A stretch of DNA of 46,596 nucleotides from Chromobacterium vaccinii (GCF_000971335.1 NZ_JZJL01000041.1:1-46596); one strand, 5' to 3'. Shown: positions 24,957-32,870, numbered from the stretch's first letter. Numbers and translations: made by a program. The notes: generated by a model from the sequence alone, not told the origin.

Positions 24957-26518
24957 AGCAGTCCGCCGTGCCCCGGCTGATCCTGGCCGGACTTCCGCTG
25001 TCCTTTCTCTTTCTGCTGGCCGTCGCGCCGCTGGCCCGGCTGTTGGCCGAAGGCGGCTTGCAGTTCGATCCCGCCTTGCTGGCCGACGGCTATCTGCGCT
25101 GGCGGCTGTTGTGGTCGCTGATCCAGGCCACGGCCAGCTGCCTGTTGTGCCTGCTTCTGGGCATGCCGCTGGCCTGGATGCTGGCCCGTTACCGCTTTGC
25201 CGGGCGGGCGCTGCTGCTGCGGCTGCTGATGCTGCCCTTCGTGATGCCGACGCTGGTGGCGGCGATGGGCGTGCTGGCGCTGTTCGGGCCGCGCGGCGTG
25301 TTCGGCGTCAATCTGCAGGACACGCCGTGGCTGCTGCTGTACGGCAATCTGTTCTTCAACCTGCCGCTGGTGGTGCGCGCCGGCTGCGACGGCTTTTCCC
25401 AGGTGCCGGCCAGCCGGCTGGCCGCCGCGCGCACGCTTGGCGCCACTCGCTGGCGGGCGTTCTGGCGCGTGGAATGGCCGGCGGCGCTGCCGTGGCTGCT
25501 GTCCAGCCTGTGCTTGGTGTTCCTGTACTGCTTCTCCGGTCTGGGCCTGGCGCTGGTGCTGGGCGGCCAGCGCTACGCGACGCTGGAGGTGGAGATCTAC
25601 ACCCTGGTCGCTTACGAGCTGAATCTGGCCGATGCCGGCGCGCTGGCCTTGCTGGTGTTGCTGGTGTGCGGCGGCATCGCCGCCGTCTACGCCGCCTTGG
25701 CGCGCCGGCTGGCCACCGCGGCCAAGGTGGAGCCCTTGCCGCTGCGGCGGGTGGAGCGCCCGGCTGAGCGATTGGCGCTGGCCGCCGCGTTGTCGACGTT
25801 GCTGTTGTGCACCGGCCTGCCGCTGCTGGCGGTGCTGTGGCGCGGCCTTTCCGCCGGCGCCGAGTGGGCGGCGCTGTGGGACGAGGACACGCGGTTGGCC
25901 TTGTGGAACAGCGCTCGCTTCACCGGCATGACGGTGCTGGCCGCCGGCGCGCTGGGGCTGGCGCATGCATTGGCCTGCGGCCGCAGCCTGGCGCTGCGCG
26001 CTTCCATCTTCCTGCCTTTCGTCGCCTCGCCGGTGTGCGTGGCCTTCGGCCTGCTGCTGCTGTATCCGCAATGGAGCGGGGCGCTGGGCCTGCTGATGGC
26101 GGCCTACGCGCTGCTGGCTTATCCGCTGGTGGCCAAGGCGGCGCTGGCGTCGCTGGACGGCCAGTCGCCGCATTGGCTGGCCGCCGCCCGCGGCCTGGGC
26201 GCCGGCCCGTGGCGGGCCTTCCGCCGCGTCACCTGGCCGCTGTTGCAGCCGGCTATGCGGCGCGGGCTGGCCTTCGCCGCCGCCACCGCGGTCGGCGAGT
26301 TCGCCGTCACGCTGTTTTTGTCGCGGCCGGAATGGCTGACGCTGACCACGCTGATCTACCAGCGGCTGGGCCGCCCCGGCGAAGCCAATGCCGACGCGGC
26401 GATGCAGCTCTCCTGCGTGCTGATGCTGCTGGCGCTCATCGTTTTCTGGATCATCGAAACCGCCGGCGGCGCCGGCCCGGAGGAGGACAGCCGTGCTGAC
26501 GCTGCGAAACCTGAATAA
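24953..26518 (+). CDS. thiP: thiamine ABC transporter permease
   Basis: ThiP is the inner-membrane permease for thiamine/TPP uptake, a fused two-domain permease. The start is TTG at 24953, overlapping the GNAT stop by 4 nt (TTGA) with GGAG 7 nt upstream; no ATG or GTG fits better. The 521-residue protein has about 12 membrane helices and two EAA-type loops that contact the ATPase: AAARTLGATRWRAFWRVEWP in the first half and AAARGLGAGPWRAFRRVTWP in the second. The end overlaps thiQ by 26 nt. The non-ATG start next to the GNAT stop implies that it depends on translation of the acetyltransferase. Confidence 0.93.
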   Translation: MKQSAVPRLILAGLPLSFLFLLAVAPLARLLAEGGLQFDPALLADGYLRWRLLWSLIQATASCLLCLLLGMPLAWMLARYRFAGRALLLRLLMLPFVMPTLVAAMGVLALFGPRGVFGVNLQDTPWLLLYGNLFFNLPLVVRAGCDGFSQVPASRLAAARTLGATRWRAFWRVEWPAALPWLLSSLCLVFLYCFSGLGLALVLGGQRYATLEVEIYTLVAYELNLADAGALALLVLLVCGGIAAVYAALARRLATAAKVEPLPLRRVERPAERLALAAALSTLLLCTGLPLLAVLWRGLSAGAEWAALWDEDTRLALWNSARFTGMTVLAAGALGLAHALACGRSLALRASIFLPFVASPVCVAFGLLLLYPQWSGALGLLMAAYALLAYPLVAKAALASLDGQSPHWLAAARGLGAGPWRAFRRVTWPLLQPAMRRGLAFAAATAVGEFAVTLFLSRPEWLTLTTLIYQRLGRPGEANADAAMQLSCVLMLLALIVFWIIETAGGAGPEEDSRADAAKPE

Positions 26519-27452
26519 GCGCTTCGGCGCGCGCGTGGTGGCCGACGACGTGTCGCTGGGTTTATCCGCCGGCGAGACGCTGGCCCTGTTGGGACCGTCC
26601 GGCTGCGGCAAGAGCACGCTGCTGAAAATGATAGCCGGCCTGGAGCGGCCGGACGGCGGCGCGCTGGCCTTCGATGGCGAAGACCTCGACCGAGTGCCGC
26701 CGGAGCGGCGCGGCTTCGCGCTGATGTTCCAGGACTTCGCGCTGTTTCCGCATCTGGACGCGTTGGGCAATGTGATGTTCGGCATGATCGAGCAGGGCGT
26801 CTCCAGGCGCGACGCGGCTAAACGCGCGCAGGCGATGCTGGCCCGCGTAGGCCTGGCCGAGCACGGCGCGCGCAAGGTGTGGACGCTGTCCGGCGGCGAG
26901 CAGCAGCGGGTGGCGCTGGCGCGGGCGTTGGTCACGCGTCCCAGGCTGCTGTTGCTGGACGAGCCGTTCTCCAGCCTGGACGCCGATCTGCGCCGGCTGC
27001 TGCAGCGGGAGTTCCGCGAGCTGCTGCGGGAGGCGGGCATTCCGGCCATCATCGTTACCCATGACCGCGACGAGGCGTTCGCACTGGCGGACCGGGTGGC
27101 GGTGTTCAAGGACGGCAGGCTGCTGCAATGCGCCGCGCCGCGGCAGCTGCTAGCCGCGCCGGCCAATGCCTGGCTGGCGCGCTTCATCGGTTTCGACAAC
27201 GTGCTGGAGCATGCGGCGGTGCCGCCGGGCGCGCTGCTGCTGGGCGATGATCAGCCGCCGGCGCGCATCGTGGAGCTGACGCCGTTGGCGGACGGCTTGC
27301 GGCTGAGAGTGGAAGCCCAGGCGGGTCCGCTGGCGTTGATGCTGTCGGCGCGGGAGGCGGAGTGGCTGGGCGACGCGCTGTTCGTCGGCGGAACGCTGGG
27401 CGTCGGCGTCGACGAATCGCGCCTGCTGCGCTTCCCCTCGCTCAGTTCTTGA
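26493..27452 (+). CDS. thiQ: thiamine ABC transporter ATP-binding protein
   Basis: ThiQ is the ATPase of the ThiBPQ importer. The start is GTG at 26493 with AGGAGG 6 nt upstream, inside the end of thiP. All ABC motifs are present: Walker A GPSGCGKST (34-42), Q-loop FQD (79-81), signature LSGGEQQR (132-139), Walker B LLLLDEPF with D156/E157, and the switch histidine H190 (VTHD). At 319 residues it is clearly longer than typical ThiQ (about 230): an extra C-terminal ~90-residue domain resembles the TOBE-like tail of the Fbp/Pot/Mal-type ATPases. The operon context and riboswitch still make thiamine the best substrate. Confidence 0.92.
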   Translation: MLTLRNLNKRFGARVVADDVSLGLSAGETLALLGPSGCGKSTLLKMIAGLERPDGGALAFDGEDLDRVPPERRGFALMFQDFALFPHLDALGNVMFGMIEQGVSRRDAAKRAQAMLARVGLAEHGARKVWTLSGGEQQRVALARALVTRPRLLLLDEPFSSLDADLRRLLQREFRELLREAGIPAIIVTHDRDEAFALADRVAVFKDGRLLQCAAPRQLLAAPANAWLARFIGFDNVLEHAAVPPGALLLGDDQPPARIVELTPLADGLRLRVEAQAGPLALMLSAREAEWLGDALFVGGTLGVGVDESRLLRFPSLSS

Positions 27453-27969
27453 CCTGTCCCCACACCTTGGCCAGCAGGCGCAGCAATTGCTGGCGCTCCT
27501 GGGCGTCCAGGTGCGAAGTCAGGCCGGCGCAGGCGCGCCAGAAGTCGGGCAGCGCCTGCTTCAGCAGCGCGCGGGCTTCCTGGGTCAGGCTAAGCTGCAG
27601 GCTGCGGCGGTCAGCGGGGTGGGGGTGGCGGGCGATCAGCCGGCGCTTCTCCAGCCAGTCCAGCAAGCCGGTGGCCGAGGCGCGGGTGATGCCGAAGTAG
27701 TCGGCGATGCTGGATGGCGTCGGCGGCTCCGCGCCCAGCCGGCCGTCTTCGAACAGGCGGAACAGCAGCAATACGTGCAGCTTGTTTTCCGAAATGCCCA
27801 GCGGCGACAGGTGTTGGTTCAGGCGCAGCAGCACGTCGTCGCCCAGCCATAGCAGCAACAGGCCGGCGGCGGCGGCGTCCTGCGGCGTGTCGGCGTCGGC
27901 GGTGTCCGCCATCAGTTGCAGATGGGGCGCCATCGCGGCGCTGGCGTCTTGCGGGTGTCGTGCGTCCAT
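27442..27969 (-). CDS. MarR-family transcriptional regulator
   Basis: This 175-residue MarR protein has the winged-helix centre GISENKLHVLLLFRLFEDG, PTPSSIADYFGITRASATGL, LLDWLEKRRLIARHPHPADR and the wing RRSLQLSLTQEARALL. It is divergent from the VOC-family gene at 28142, and the region between them holds a perfect MarR-type palindrome, so it probably represses that gene and itself. Its 3' end overlaps thiQ by 11 nt in convergent orientation. The ribosome binding site before 27969 is weak; an internal ATG at 27933 is possible. Confidence 0.9.
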   Translation of the reverse strand: MDARHPQDASAAMAPHLQLMADTADADTPQDAAAAGLLLLWLGDDVLLRLNQHLSPLGISENKLHVLLLFRLFEDGRLGAEPPTPSSIADYFGITRASATGLLDWLEKRRLIARHPHPADRRSLQLSLTQEARALLKQALPDFWRACAGLTSHLDAQERQQLLRLLAKVWGQVKN

Positions 27970-28064
27970 GAGGATTCGCCTGGCTGGGTTGTGGCTAGGT
28001 GATGGGCCGCGATGATGCTAGCTGAAAAGGCGCGGCGCGTCGAACTCCGTTCTCGCATATTTTA

Positions 28065-28077
28065 TTAGTTTAACTAA
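28065..28077. promoter_or_regulatory. candidate MarR operator
   Basis: TTAGTT-T-AACTAA is a perfect 6+1+6 inverted repeat, close to known MarR boxes. It lies in the 172-bp region between the divergent MarR and VOC genes. A TATTAT -10-like box at 28092-28097 has its -35 position (28069-28074) inside this palindrome, so repression by occlusion would be natural. Confidence 0.6.
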
Positions 28078-28141
28078 CTATATGCTTATCGTATTATGTG
28101 GAAGCCGGCATCAGCCGGCTTCATATGGAAAAGGAACGGAG

Positions 28142-28546
28142 ATGACTATCGAAGTGCAAGCTTTGCATCATGTCGGCTTCAGCGTGCCCAAGCATCAGGT
28201 GGCGGCGCTGCAGGCTTTCTATGGCCAGCTGTTCGGTCTGGAGGCGGATCCGTCGCGTCGGCGCATACCCGGCGTGCCCGGCTGCTTCCTCGATTTGCCG
28301 GGCGCAACCCAGCTGCACATCATGGGCAAGGATGGCGTATCGCCGTACGCGCAGGGCGAAGGGCAAGACCCGGTGAGCAACCATGTCGCGCTGACGGTGG
28401 CCAGCCTGGAGCGGGCCGCGGCGGAGCTGAAGGAGAAGGGCATCGCCTTCTTCAGCCAGCGCGGCGTGGCGGCGGACAAGCTGGAGCAGCTGTTCGTCCG
28501 GGATCCGGCGGGCAATCTGCTGGAACTGAGGCAGGCAACGGCCTGA
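28142..28546 (+). CDS. VOC-superfamily (glyoxalase/dioxygenase-like) protein
   Basis: This 134-residue single VOC domain starts MTIEVQALHHVGFSVPKHQ, where the histidine pair is a likely metal ligand. GCFLDLPGATQLHIMGKDG and VSNHVALTVASLERAAAELK provide the second half, with a final FVRDPAGNLLELRQ whose glutamate is the usual last ligand. Such proteins include glyoxalase-like enzymes, antibiotic-binding resistance proteins and dioxygenases; the sequence does not decide. A ribosome binding site (ACGGAG) is adjacent to the ATG at 28142. Control by the divergent MarR protein is likely. Confidence 0.88.
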   Translation: MTIEVQALHHVGFSVPKHQVAALQAFYGQLFGLEADPSRRRIPGVPGCFLDLPGATQLHIMGKDGVSPYAQGEGQDPVSNHVALTVASLERAAAELKEKGIAFFSQRGVAADKLEQLFVRDPAGNLLELRQATA

Positions 28547-28561
28547 GCGGCGACAGGGCGC

Positions 28562-29362
28562 TCATAGCGTCCTGCGCAGCGCGCTGGGCGTGAGTCCGTA
28601 ACGCTGGCGAAAGCGGGCGGCGAAGCGGGAGGCCGACGCGTAGCCGCTGGCCTCGGCGATCTCCCCGATGGGCCGCTGGCCGCTTTGCACCTGCTGCAGG
28701 GCCAGGCCCATCCGCACCTCTTCCAGGATCGTCTGGAATCCGGCGCCTTCTTCCGCCAGCCGGCGGCGCAGGGTGGACGCGCCCAGGTTGAGCCGGCGCG
28801 CCGCCGCGTCCACGCTCCACGGCGCGGCCGGGTCCAGCATCAGCAGCTGTTTCAGCGCCTGAGCCAAATTGTCGGATTGCTCTCGCAGCAATGGCCCGGC
28901 CTGGCCGGCCAGCGCCAGGGCCAGCAACACGCCCTCGGCATGATGCTGGCGGATTTCCGGCGCCGCGCCGCCATGCAGGCTGTCGATCAGCAGGCTCCAC
29001 GCCGACTGCAGCGCGCCGTCCATCGTCGGGCAGAGCTCGAGCCCTGGCCGCTGCCGCAGCAGCAGCGGGCCGTGGCGGTCGCGGAAACGGTCCAGCAGAC
29101 CCGGCGGCAGGTTGACCACGTCGGCCAGGTAGCCGTCTGGCCCCGGCAGGTTGGCGATGTCCAGTTCGCAGCCGGCGGGCATCAGCACCAGCTGGGCCGA
29201 TCCGGCCGACATCTCCCGCTCGCCCAGCCGGATGCGCTTGCCGCCGAGGCGGACGCGGCACAGCGCCGGCGCGAACACCGGCACCCGCCGCATATGCTGC
29301 GGCAGGCGGGCGCGGATCTCGCCGGCCTCGATGCGGCTCAGGCGGTGGGCGATGTCGTGCAT
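28562..29362 (-). CDS. AraC-family transcriptional regulator
   Basis: This 266-residue protein has an N-terminal sensing domain of about 160 residues and a C-terminal AraC/XylS DNA-binding domain. The first HTH lies around AAPWSVDAAARRLNLGASTL, RRRLAEEGAGFQTILEEVRM is the linker helix, and the conserved IGEIAEASGYASASRFAARF plus RQRYGLTPSALRR is the family signature. Its ATG is 5 nt after the stop of the YbhB/YbcL-type gene, so the two form an operon. The ligand is unknown. Convergent with the VOC gene, 15 nt away. Confidence 0.92.
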   Translation of the reverse strand: MHDIAHRLSRIEAGEIRARLPQHMRRVPVFAPALCRVRLGGKRIRLGEREMSAGSAQLVLMPAGCELDIANLPGPDGYLADVVNLPPGLLDRFRDRHGPLLLRQRPGLELCPTMDGALQSAWSLLIDSLHGGAAPEIRQHHAEGVLLALALAGQAGPLLREQSDNLAQALKQLLMLDPAAPWSVDAAARRLNLGASTLRRRLAEEGAGFQTILEEVRMGLALQQVQSGQRPIGEIAEASGYASASRFAARFRQRYGLTPSALRRTL

Positions 29363-29367
29363 CGGGC

Positions 29368-29913
29368 TCAGCGGCCGTAGGTGGCGGTGATCTGCGCCTT
29401 GCCCAGCGCGTTGGCGTTGAGCATGAAGCCCACCAGCGCGCCGCTGGCGTTGGCGTCGATTGGCAGCTTGTCGGTCTTCAGCGCCCAGACGGTGAACTGG
29501 TAGCGGTGGGGTTTGTCGCCTTCGGGCGGGCAGGCCCCGCCGAAGCGGGCTTCGCCGTAGTCGGTGCGGCCCTGCACCGCGCCCGGCGGCAGCTTGCCGC
29601 CCACGCTGCCGGCGCCTTCGGCCAGCGAATGCACATTAGCCGGCAGGTTCGCCACGGTCCAGTGCCACCAGCCGCTGCCGGTGGGAGCGTCCGGGTCGTA
29701 GGCGGTGATCGCGAAGCTCTTGGTGCCGTCCGGCGCGCCGCTCCACGACAGCTGCGGCGAGACGTTGCCGCCCTCGCAGCCGAAGCCGCTGTAGACCTGT
29801 TTCAGGCTCAGCGGCATGCCGTCGGCGATGCTGTCGCTGGACAGCTTGAAGGCGTCGGCCTGGGCGGCCAGCGGCAGGGCGAGCAGGCTGGCGATCAGCA
29901 GGGTGGTGCGCAT
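29368..29913 (-). CDS. YbhB/YbcL-family (PEBP-like) exported protein
   Basis: This is a phosphatidylethanolamine-binding-protein-like fold, annotated in bacteria as Raf kinase inhibitor-like; the bacterial function is not established. The start at 29913 (AGGAG upstream, 7 nt) gives a signal peptide MRTTLLIASLLALPLAAQA, so the protein is periplasmic. Family motifs are GGNVSPQLSWSGAPDGTKSF, YDPDAPTGSGWWHWTVANLP, GRTDYGEARFGGACPPEG and HRYQFTVWAL. It has 181 residues, normal. It is the first gene of a two-gene operon with the AraC-type regulator. Confidence 0.92.
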   Translation of the reverse strand: MRTTLLIASLLALPLAAQADAFKLSSDSIADGMPLSLKQVYSGFGCEGGNVSPQLSWSGAPDGTKSFAITAYDPDAPTGSGWWHWTVANLPANVHSLAEGAGSVGGKLPPGAVQGRTDYGEARFGGACPPEGDKPHRYQFTVWALKTDKLPIDANASGALVGFMLNANALGKAQITATYGR

Positions 29914-30071
29914 ATCGGTTCTCCTGTGGCTAGATGGTGGGAGCATGTTAAGCGTCGGCGCGCGGCGCGGCTGCGCCGAAACGCTCGCCTGCGGCGCGGG
30001 CGCGCTCGCGACGACTTTAGCAGCGCGGGCGGGGAATGGGTATGATGCGCGGCGCGATAAAGGAGGGAAAC

Positions 30072-30460
30072 ATGCTGAAACGATTGGCGCTGTGGCTGAT
30101 CCGGATGTATTAGCGGCAATTGTCGCCGCGCAAGGGATGCGGCTGCGCTTATCGGGCCGCGACCAGCCGGAGCGGATATTCCGGCCTGGCCTATCGGGCG
30201 ATCCGCCGCCACGGCTTGCGGCGCGGAGGCTGGATCGCGCGCGAGCGCCTGCTGCGTTGCTCAGGCCAGAACGTCGGCGGCGGCCGGCCGGTTATTGCGA
30301 GCCGCCGTGCGGGCCGGAGTGCCTGAGCCTGGACAGCTGCCTGGGCGAGGCCGCGTGCCGGTCCGGCGAATGCCTGACGCATTCCTGGCTGGATTGGCGG
30401 CGGAGCCGCCGGGAGATGGACAGGCGGGCTGATCAGGCTGCGACCGCGTCCTCGCCGTAG
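30072..30460 (+). pseudogene. yidD-like gene disrupted by a stop codon and an apparent frameshift
   Basis: A strong ribosome binding site (AAAGGAGG) precedes ATG 30072, which reads MLKRLALWLIRMY and then TAG at 30111-30113. In the same frame translation continues RQLSPRKGCGCAYRAATSRS and, later, AIRRHGLRRGGWIARERLLR followed by C. This aligns with YidD (ISPLLG..., QRHGLLKGGW...RC), a small factor for membrane protein insertion. The family has Gln or Arg where the stop sits (one CAG to TAG change). After the RC motif the frame loses similarity, while another frame reads PAGYCEPPCGPECLSLDSC and further Cys to a stop at 30458-30460. This resembles the Cys-rich tail I recall for some betaproteobacterial YidD-like proteins. 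Restart at TTG 30120 could give a shorter product. Confidence 0.6.
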
Positions 30461-30930
30461 GCGAAGCGGCGCAGTCCTTCCCCCGCCAGCCGATAGCGTA
30501 TCCACTCGGCCTGCGGCGCGGCGCCGATCGATTCATAGAAATCTATCGCCGGCTGGTTCCAGTCCAGCACGCTCCACTCGAAACGCCCGCAATCGTTGTC
30601 GCAGGCCAGCCTGGCCAGATGCCGCAGCAGCGCCTTGCCGGCGCCGGCGCCGCGCAGTTCCGGCGTCACGTACAGGTCTTCCAGATACAGCCCGTTCTTG
30701 CCCAGCCAGGTGGAGTAGCTGAAGAAATACACGGCGAAGCCGGCCAACTGGCCATCCACGCGGCACATCAGCGCCTGGGCTTTGGCTTCGGGGCCGAACA
30801 GCGTGGCCTCGATGTCGGCGACGCCGGCCTTCACTTCGTGTTCGGCGCGTTCGTAAACGGCGAGCTCGGTGATGAAACGGTGGATTTCGGCGGCATCCCT
30901 GGGCTGGGCGGGGGTGATGGCGATCTGCAT
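30433..30930 (-). CDS. GNAT-family N-acetyltransferase (diamine/thialysine acetyltransferase-like)
   Basis: This 165-residue GNAT protein has the acetyl-CoA site LYVTPELRGAGAGKALLRHL and the motif YFFSYSTWLGKNGLYLEDLY. That motif is characteristic of the group that includes eukaryotic spermidine/spermine and thialysine N-acetyltransferases; WNQPAIDFYESIGA is also typical. A small amine or amino acid substrate is likely. Its 3' end overlaps the damaged yidD-like gene. It is divergent from the LysR-type gene at 31020 across an 89-bp region with a 20-bp palindrome. Confidence 0.92.
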   Translation of the reverse strand: MQIAITPAQPRDAAEIHRFITELAVYERAEHEVKAGVADIEATLFGPEAKAQALMCRVDGQLAGFAVYFFSYSTWLGKNGLYLEDLYVTPELRGAGAGKALLRHLARLACDNDCGRFEWSVLDWNQPAIDFYESIGAAPQAEWIRYRLAGEGLRRFAYGEDAVAA

Positions 30931-30991
30931 GGGTGGCTCCCTAAGATGGTGGAAATGTCGGTTTCGAACATCTTAGAGCAAGTGTTAGAAT

Positions 30992-31011
30992 GAAAACAGT
31001 GCATTGTTTTC
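30992..31011. promoter_or_regulatory. 20-bp near-perfect palindrome before the LysR gene
   Basis: GAAAACAGTGCATTGTTTTC has 7-bp perfect outer arms and a TGCA centre, with one mismatched pair. It ends 8 nt before the ATG at 31020 and lies between divergent GNAT and LysR genes. It fits a LysR-type binding site (T-N11-A style) and argues against a start at 30990, which would put it inside the coding region. Confidence 0.55.
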
Positions 31012-31019
31012 AGGTAAAA

Positions 31020-31958
31020 ATGAAAAATATTCATCCAGCTCTGCGCGGCCTGGATCTCAACCTGCTGTTGCTGTTGGACGCGCTGTTCCGCACCGGCTCG
31101 GTGCTGGCCGCGGCCGACAGTCTGGCGATCAGCGCTTCCGCCTGCAGCCACGCGCTATCGCGGCTGCGCCTGGCTTTGGGCGACCAGCTGTTCGTGCGGG
31201 TGGGCGGGGGGATGCGGCCCACGCCCAGGGCCGAGCAGCTGGCGCCAGTGGTGGAGGCGGCGTTGGCGCTGCTGTCCGATGGCTTGAGCCGGGGCGCGGA
31301 TTTCGACCCGTCCCGCAGCGAGCGCCGCTTCGTGCTGTCCGCCACCGACTACACCGCCTTCGCGGTGCTGCCCGCTTTTCTGAACCGGATGCAGTCGATG
31401 GCGCCGCGCTTGAGCTTTCGCGTAGTCCAGGCGGAGCGCAAGCTGCCGCTGGAGGCGTTGCTGGCCGGCAGCATCGATTTCGCGCTCGGTTATTCGGAAG
31501 AGGGCGGGCCGCCGGCGGCGGACATCGAGGAATTCGATTGGCCGGAGGAAGAGTACGTGGCCATCGCCAGCCGCGATCACCCGCGCATCCGGCAGGGGCT
31601 GAGCCTGGAAGGCTATCTGGCGGAGCGGCACGCGGTGGTCACGCCGTGGAACGAGCCGCGCGGCGTGGTGGACCTGGTGCTGGAAAAGATGGGGCTGGCG
31701 CGGGAGGTGGCGCTGCAGCTGCCGTCGGTGCTGGCTGCGCCGTTCATCATCGGCGGCGGCGAGCTGATCATGACGCTGCCCCGGCGCGCGGCGCTGCGCT
31801 TGGCCGAGGCGGCCGGCGTGCGGCTGTATCCCGCGCCCTTCGCCATTCCGCCGTACCGCTTGAAGCTGTATCGCCATCGCCGGCACGCGGGCTCGGCCGC
31901 GCACGACTGGGTGTGGCGGCAACTGGTTGCCGGCGGACCGGTGGCGCTGCGGACATGA
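31020..31958 (+). CDS. LysR-family transcriptional regulator
   Basis: This 312-residue protein begins MKNIHPALRGLDLNLLLLLD, a NodD-like N-terminus with the HTH around TGSVLAAADSLAISASACSH and ALSRLRLALGDQLFVRVGGG. The rest is a periplasmic-binding-protein-like effector domain, with FDPSRSERRFVLSATDYTAF as its first strand region. The ATG at 31020 has AGG 5 nt upstream. It probably controls the divergent acetyltransferase gene and itself. The effector is unknown. Confidence 0.92.
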   Translation: MKNIHPALRGLDLNLLLLLDALFRTGSVLAAADSLAISASACSHALSRLRLALGDQLFVRVGGGMRPTPRAEQLAPVVEAALALLSDGLSRGADFDPSRSERRFVLSATDYTAFAVLPAFLNRMQSMAPRLSFRVVQAERKLPLEALLAGSIDFALGYSEEGGPPAADIEEFDWPEEEYVAIASRDHPRIRQGLSLEGYLAERHAVVTPWNEPRGVVDLVLEKMGLAREVALQLPSVLAAPFIIGGGELIMTLPRRAALRLAEAAGVRLYPAPFAIPPYRLKLYRHRRHAGSAAHDWVWRQLVAGGPVALRT

Positions 31959-31981
31959 AAAAGGGCCGGCATGGCCGGCCC
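31957..31981 (-). terminator. terminator after pbpG, overlapping the end of the LysR gene
   Basis: On the minus strand GGGCCGGC-CAT-GCCGGCCC forms a perfect 8-bp stem followed by TTTTTCA. It begins 20 nt past the pbpG stop; its T-run overlaps the last codon of the convergent LysR gene. On the plus strand there is no T-run. Confidence 0.8.
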
Positions 31982-32000
31982 GGTCGGGAATCGCTGCGGA

Positions 32001-32870
32001 TCAACCCGCCAGCCAGCTGCCGGGATGGGATTCCAGCCAGATCTTGATGTTTTTGGCGTCGTTGACGCGCGCGGCGCTGGCGCCGGCGTCCAGCAGCACG
32101 AAGATCAGCGGCTGCGAGCCGACGACGGCCTGCAGCACCATGCAGCGGCCGGCTTCCTGAATGTAGCCGGTTTTCTGCACCGCGATGTCCCAGTCGCCTT
32201 CGCGCACCAGCGCGTTGCTGTTCTTGTACTGCAGCACGCGGTTGCGCACCGACACGATCTGGTGCCGCTCGGTGGTGGTGAATTCGCGGATCAGCGGGTA
32301 TTTCTGCGCGGCCTGCACCATCTTGGCCAGATCGGCGGCGGTGGAAGTGTTGCGCACGTCCAGGCCGGTGGGATCGTGGAAGACGGTTTCGGTCATGCCC
32401 AGGCTCTGGGCTTTGTGGTTCATCCGTTCGACGAAGATGGCGGTGCCGCCGGGGAAGGTGGTGCGCGCGAGCGTGGCTGCGGCGCGGTTTTCCGACGACA
32501 TCAGCGCCAAGAGCAGCATCTCCTGCCGGCTGAGCGTGGTGCCGACCGCCAGCCGCGACGTGGTGTGCTTCAGGCGGTCGATCTCGGCGTCGGACACCGT
32601 GACCTGCTGGTCCAGCGACACGCCCGAATCCAGCAACACCATCGCCGTCATCAGCTTGCTGATCGACGCGATGGGCATGCGCTGGTGGGCGTTCTTTTCA
32701 TACAGAGCCTCGCCGGTCAGACCGTTGAGGATCAGCACCGAATGGGAATTGAGCCTGGGGGCGGTGTAGCCGGACATTTCGCTGGCTACCAGCACGCCTT
32801 GGGGCGAAGCCGCCAGCACCGGCATGGCCAGGGCCGCCGATACCAGCAGGCTTGCGATTTTCTTGATCAT
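32001..32870 (-). CDS. pbpG: D-alanyl-D-alanine endopeptidase (PBP7/8 type)
   Basis: PbpG is a periplasmic serine peptidase of the S11 family that cuts D-Ala-meso-DAP cross-links in peptidoglycan. The signal peptide is MIKKIASLLVSAALAMPVLA. The catalytic motifs are S69-I-S-K72 (IASISKLMTAMVLLDSG), S126-E-N (LMSSENRAAATLAR) and K233-T-G (VQKTGYIQEAGRCMVL). At 289 residues it lacks the C-terminal membrane-anchor domain of DacA-type carboxypeptidases, which supports the endopeptidase assignment. It is transcribed alone, divergent from uvrB. Confidence 0.95.
   Translation of the reverse strand: MIKKIASLLVSAALAMPVLAASPQGVLVASEMSGYTAPRLNSHSVLILNGLTGEALYEKNAHQRMPIASISKLMTAMVLLDSGVSLDQQVTVSDAEIDRLKHTTSRLAVGTTLSRQEMLLLALMSSENRAAATLARTTFPGGTAIFVERMNHKAQSLGMTETVFHDPTGLDVRNTSTAADLAKMVQAAQKYPLIREFTTTERHQIVSVRNRVLQYKNSNALVREGDWDIAVQKTGYIQEAGRCMVLQAVVGSQPLIFVLLDAGASAARVNDAKNIKIWLESHPGSWLAG

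Noticed and set aside
24746-27199. Minus-strand open frame of 817 codons opposite thiP/thiQ
   Set aside because: Low-complexity Gln/Arg-rich antisense of clear thiP and thiQ genes.
30072-30113. A real 13-residue leader peptide gene behind AAAGGAGG
   Set aside because: The downstream sequence in the same frame is YidD-like, so a damaged yidD-like gene explains the ribosome site and the peptide better.
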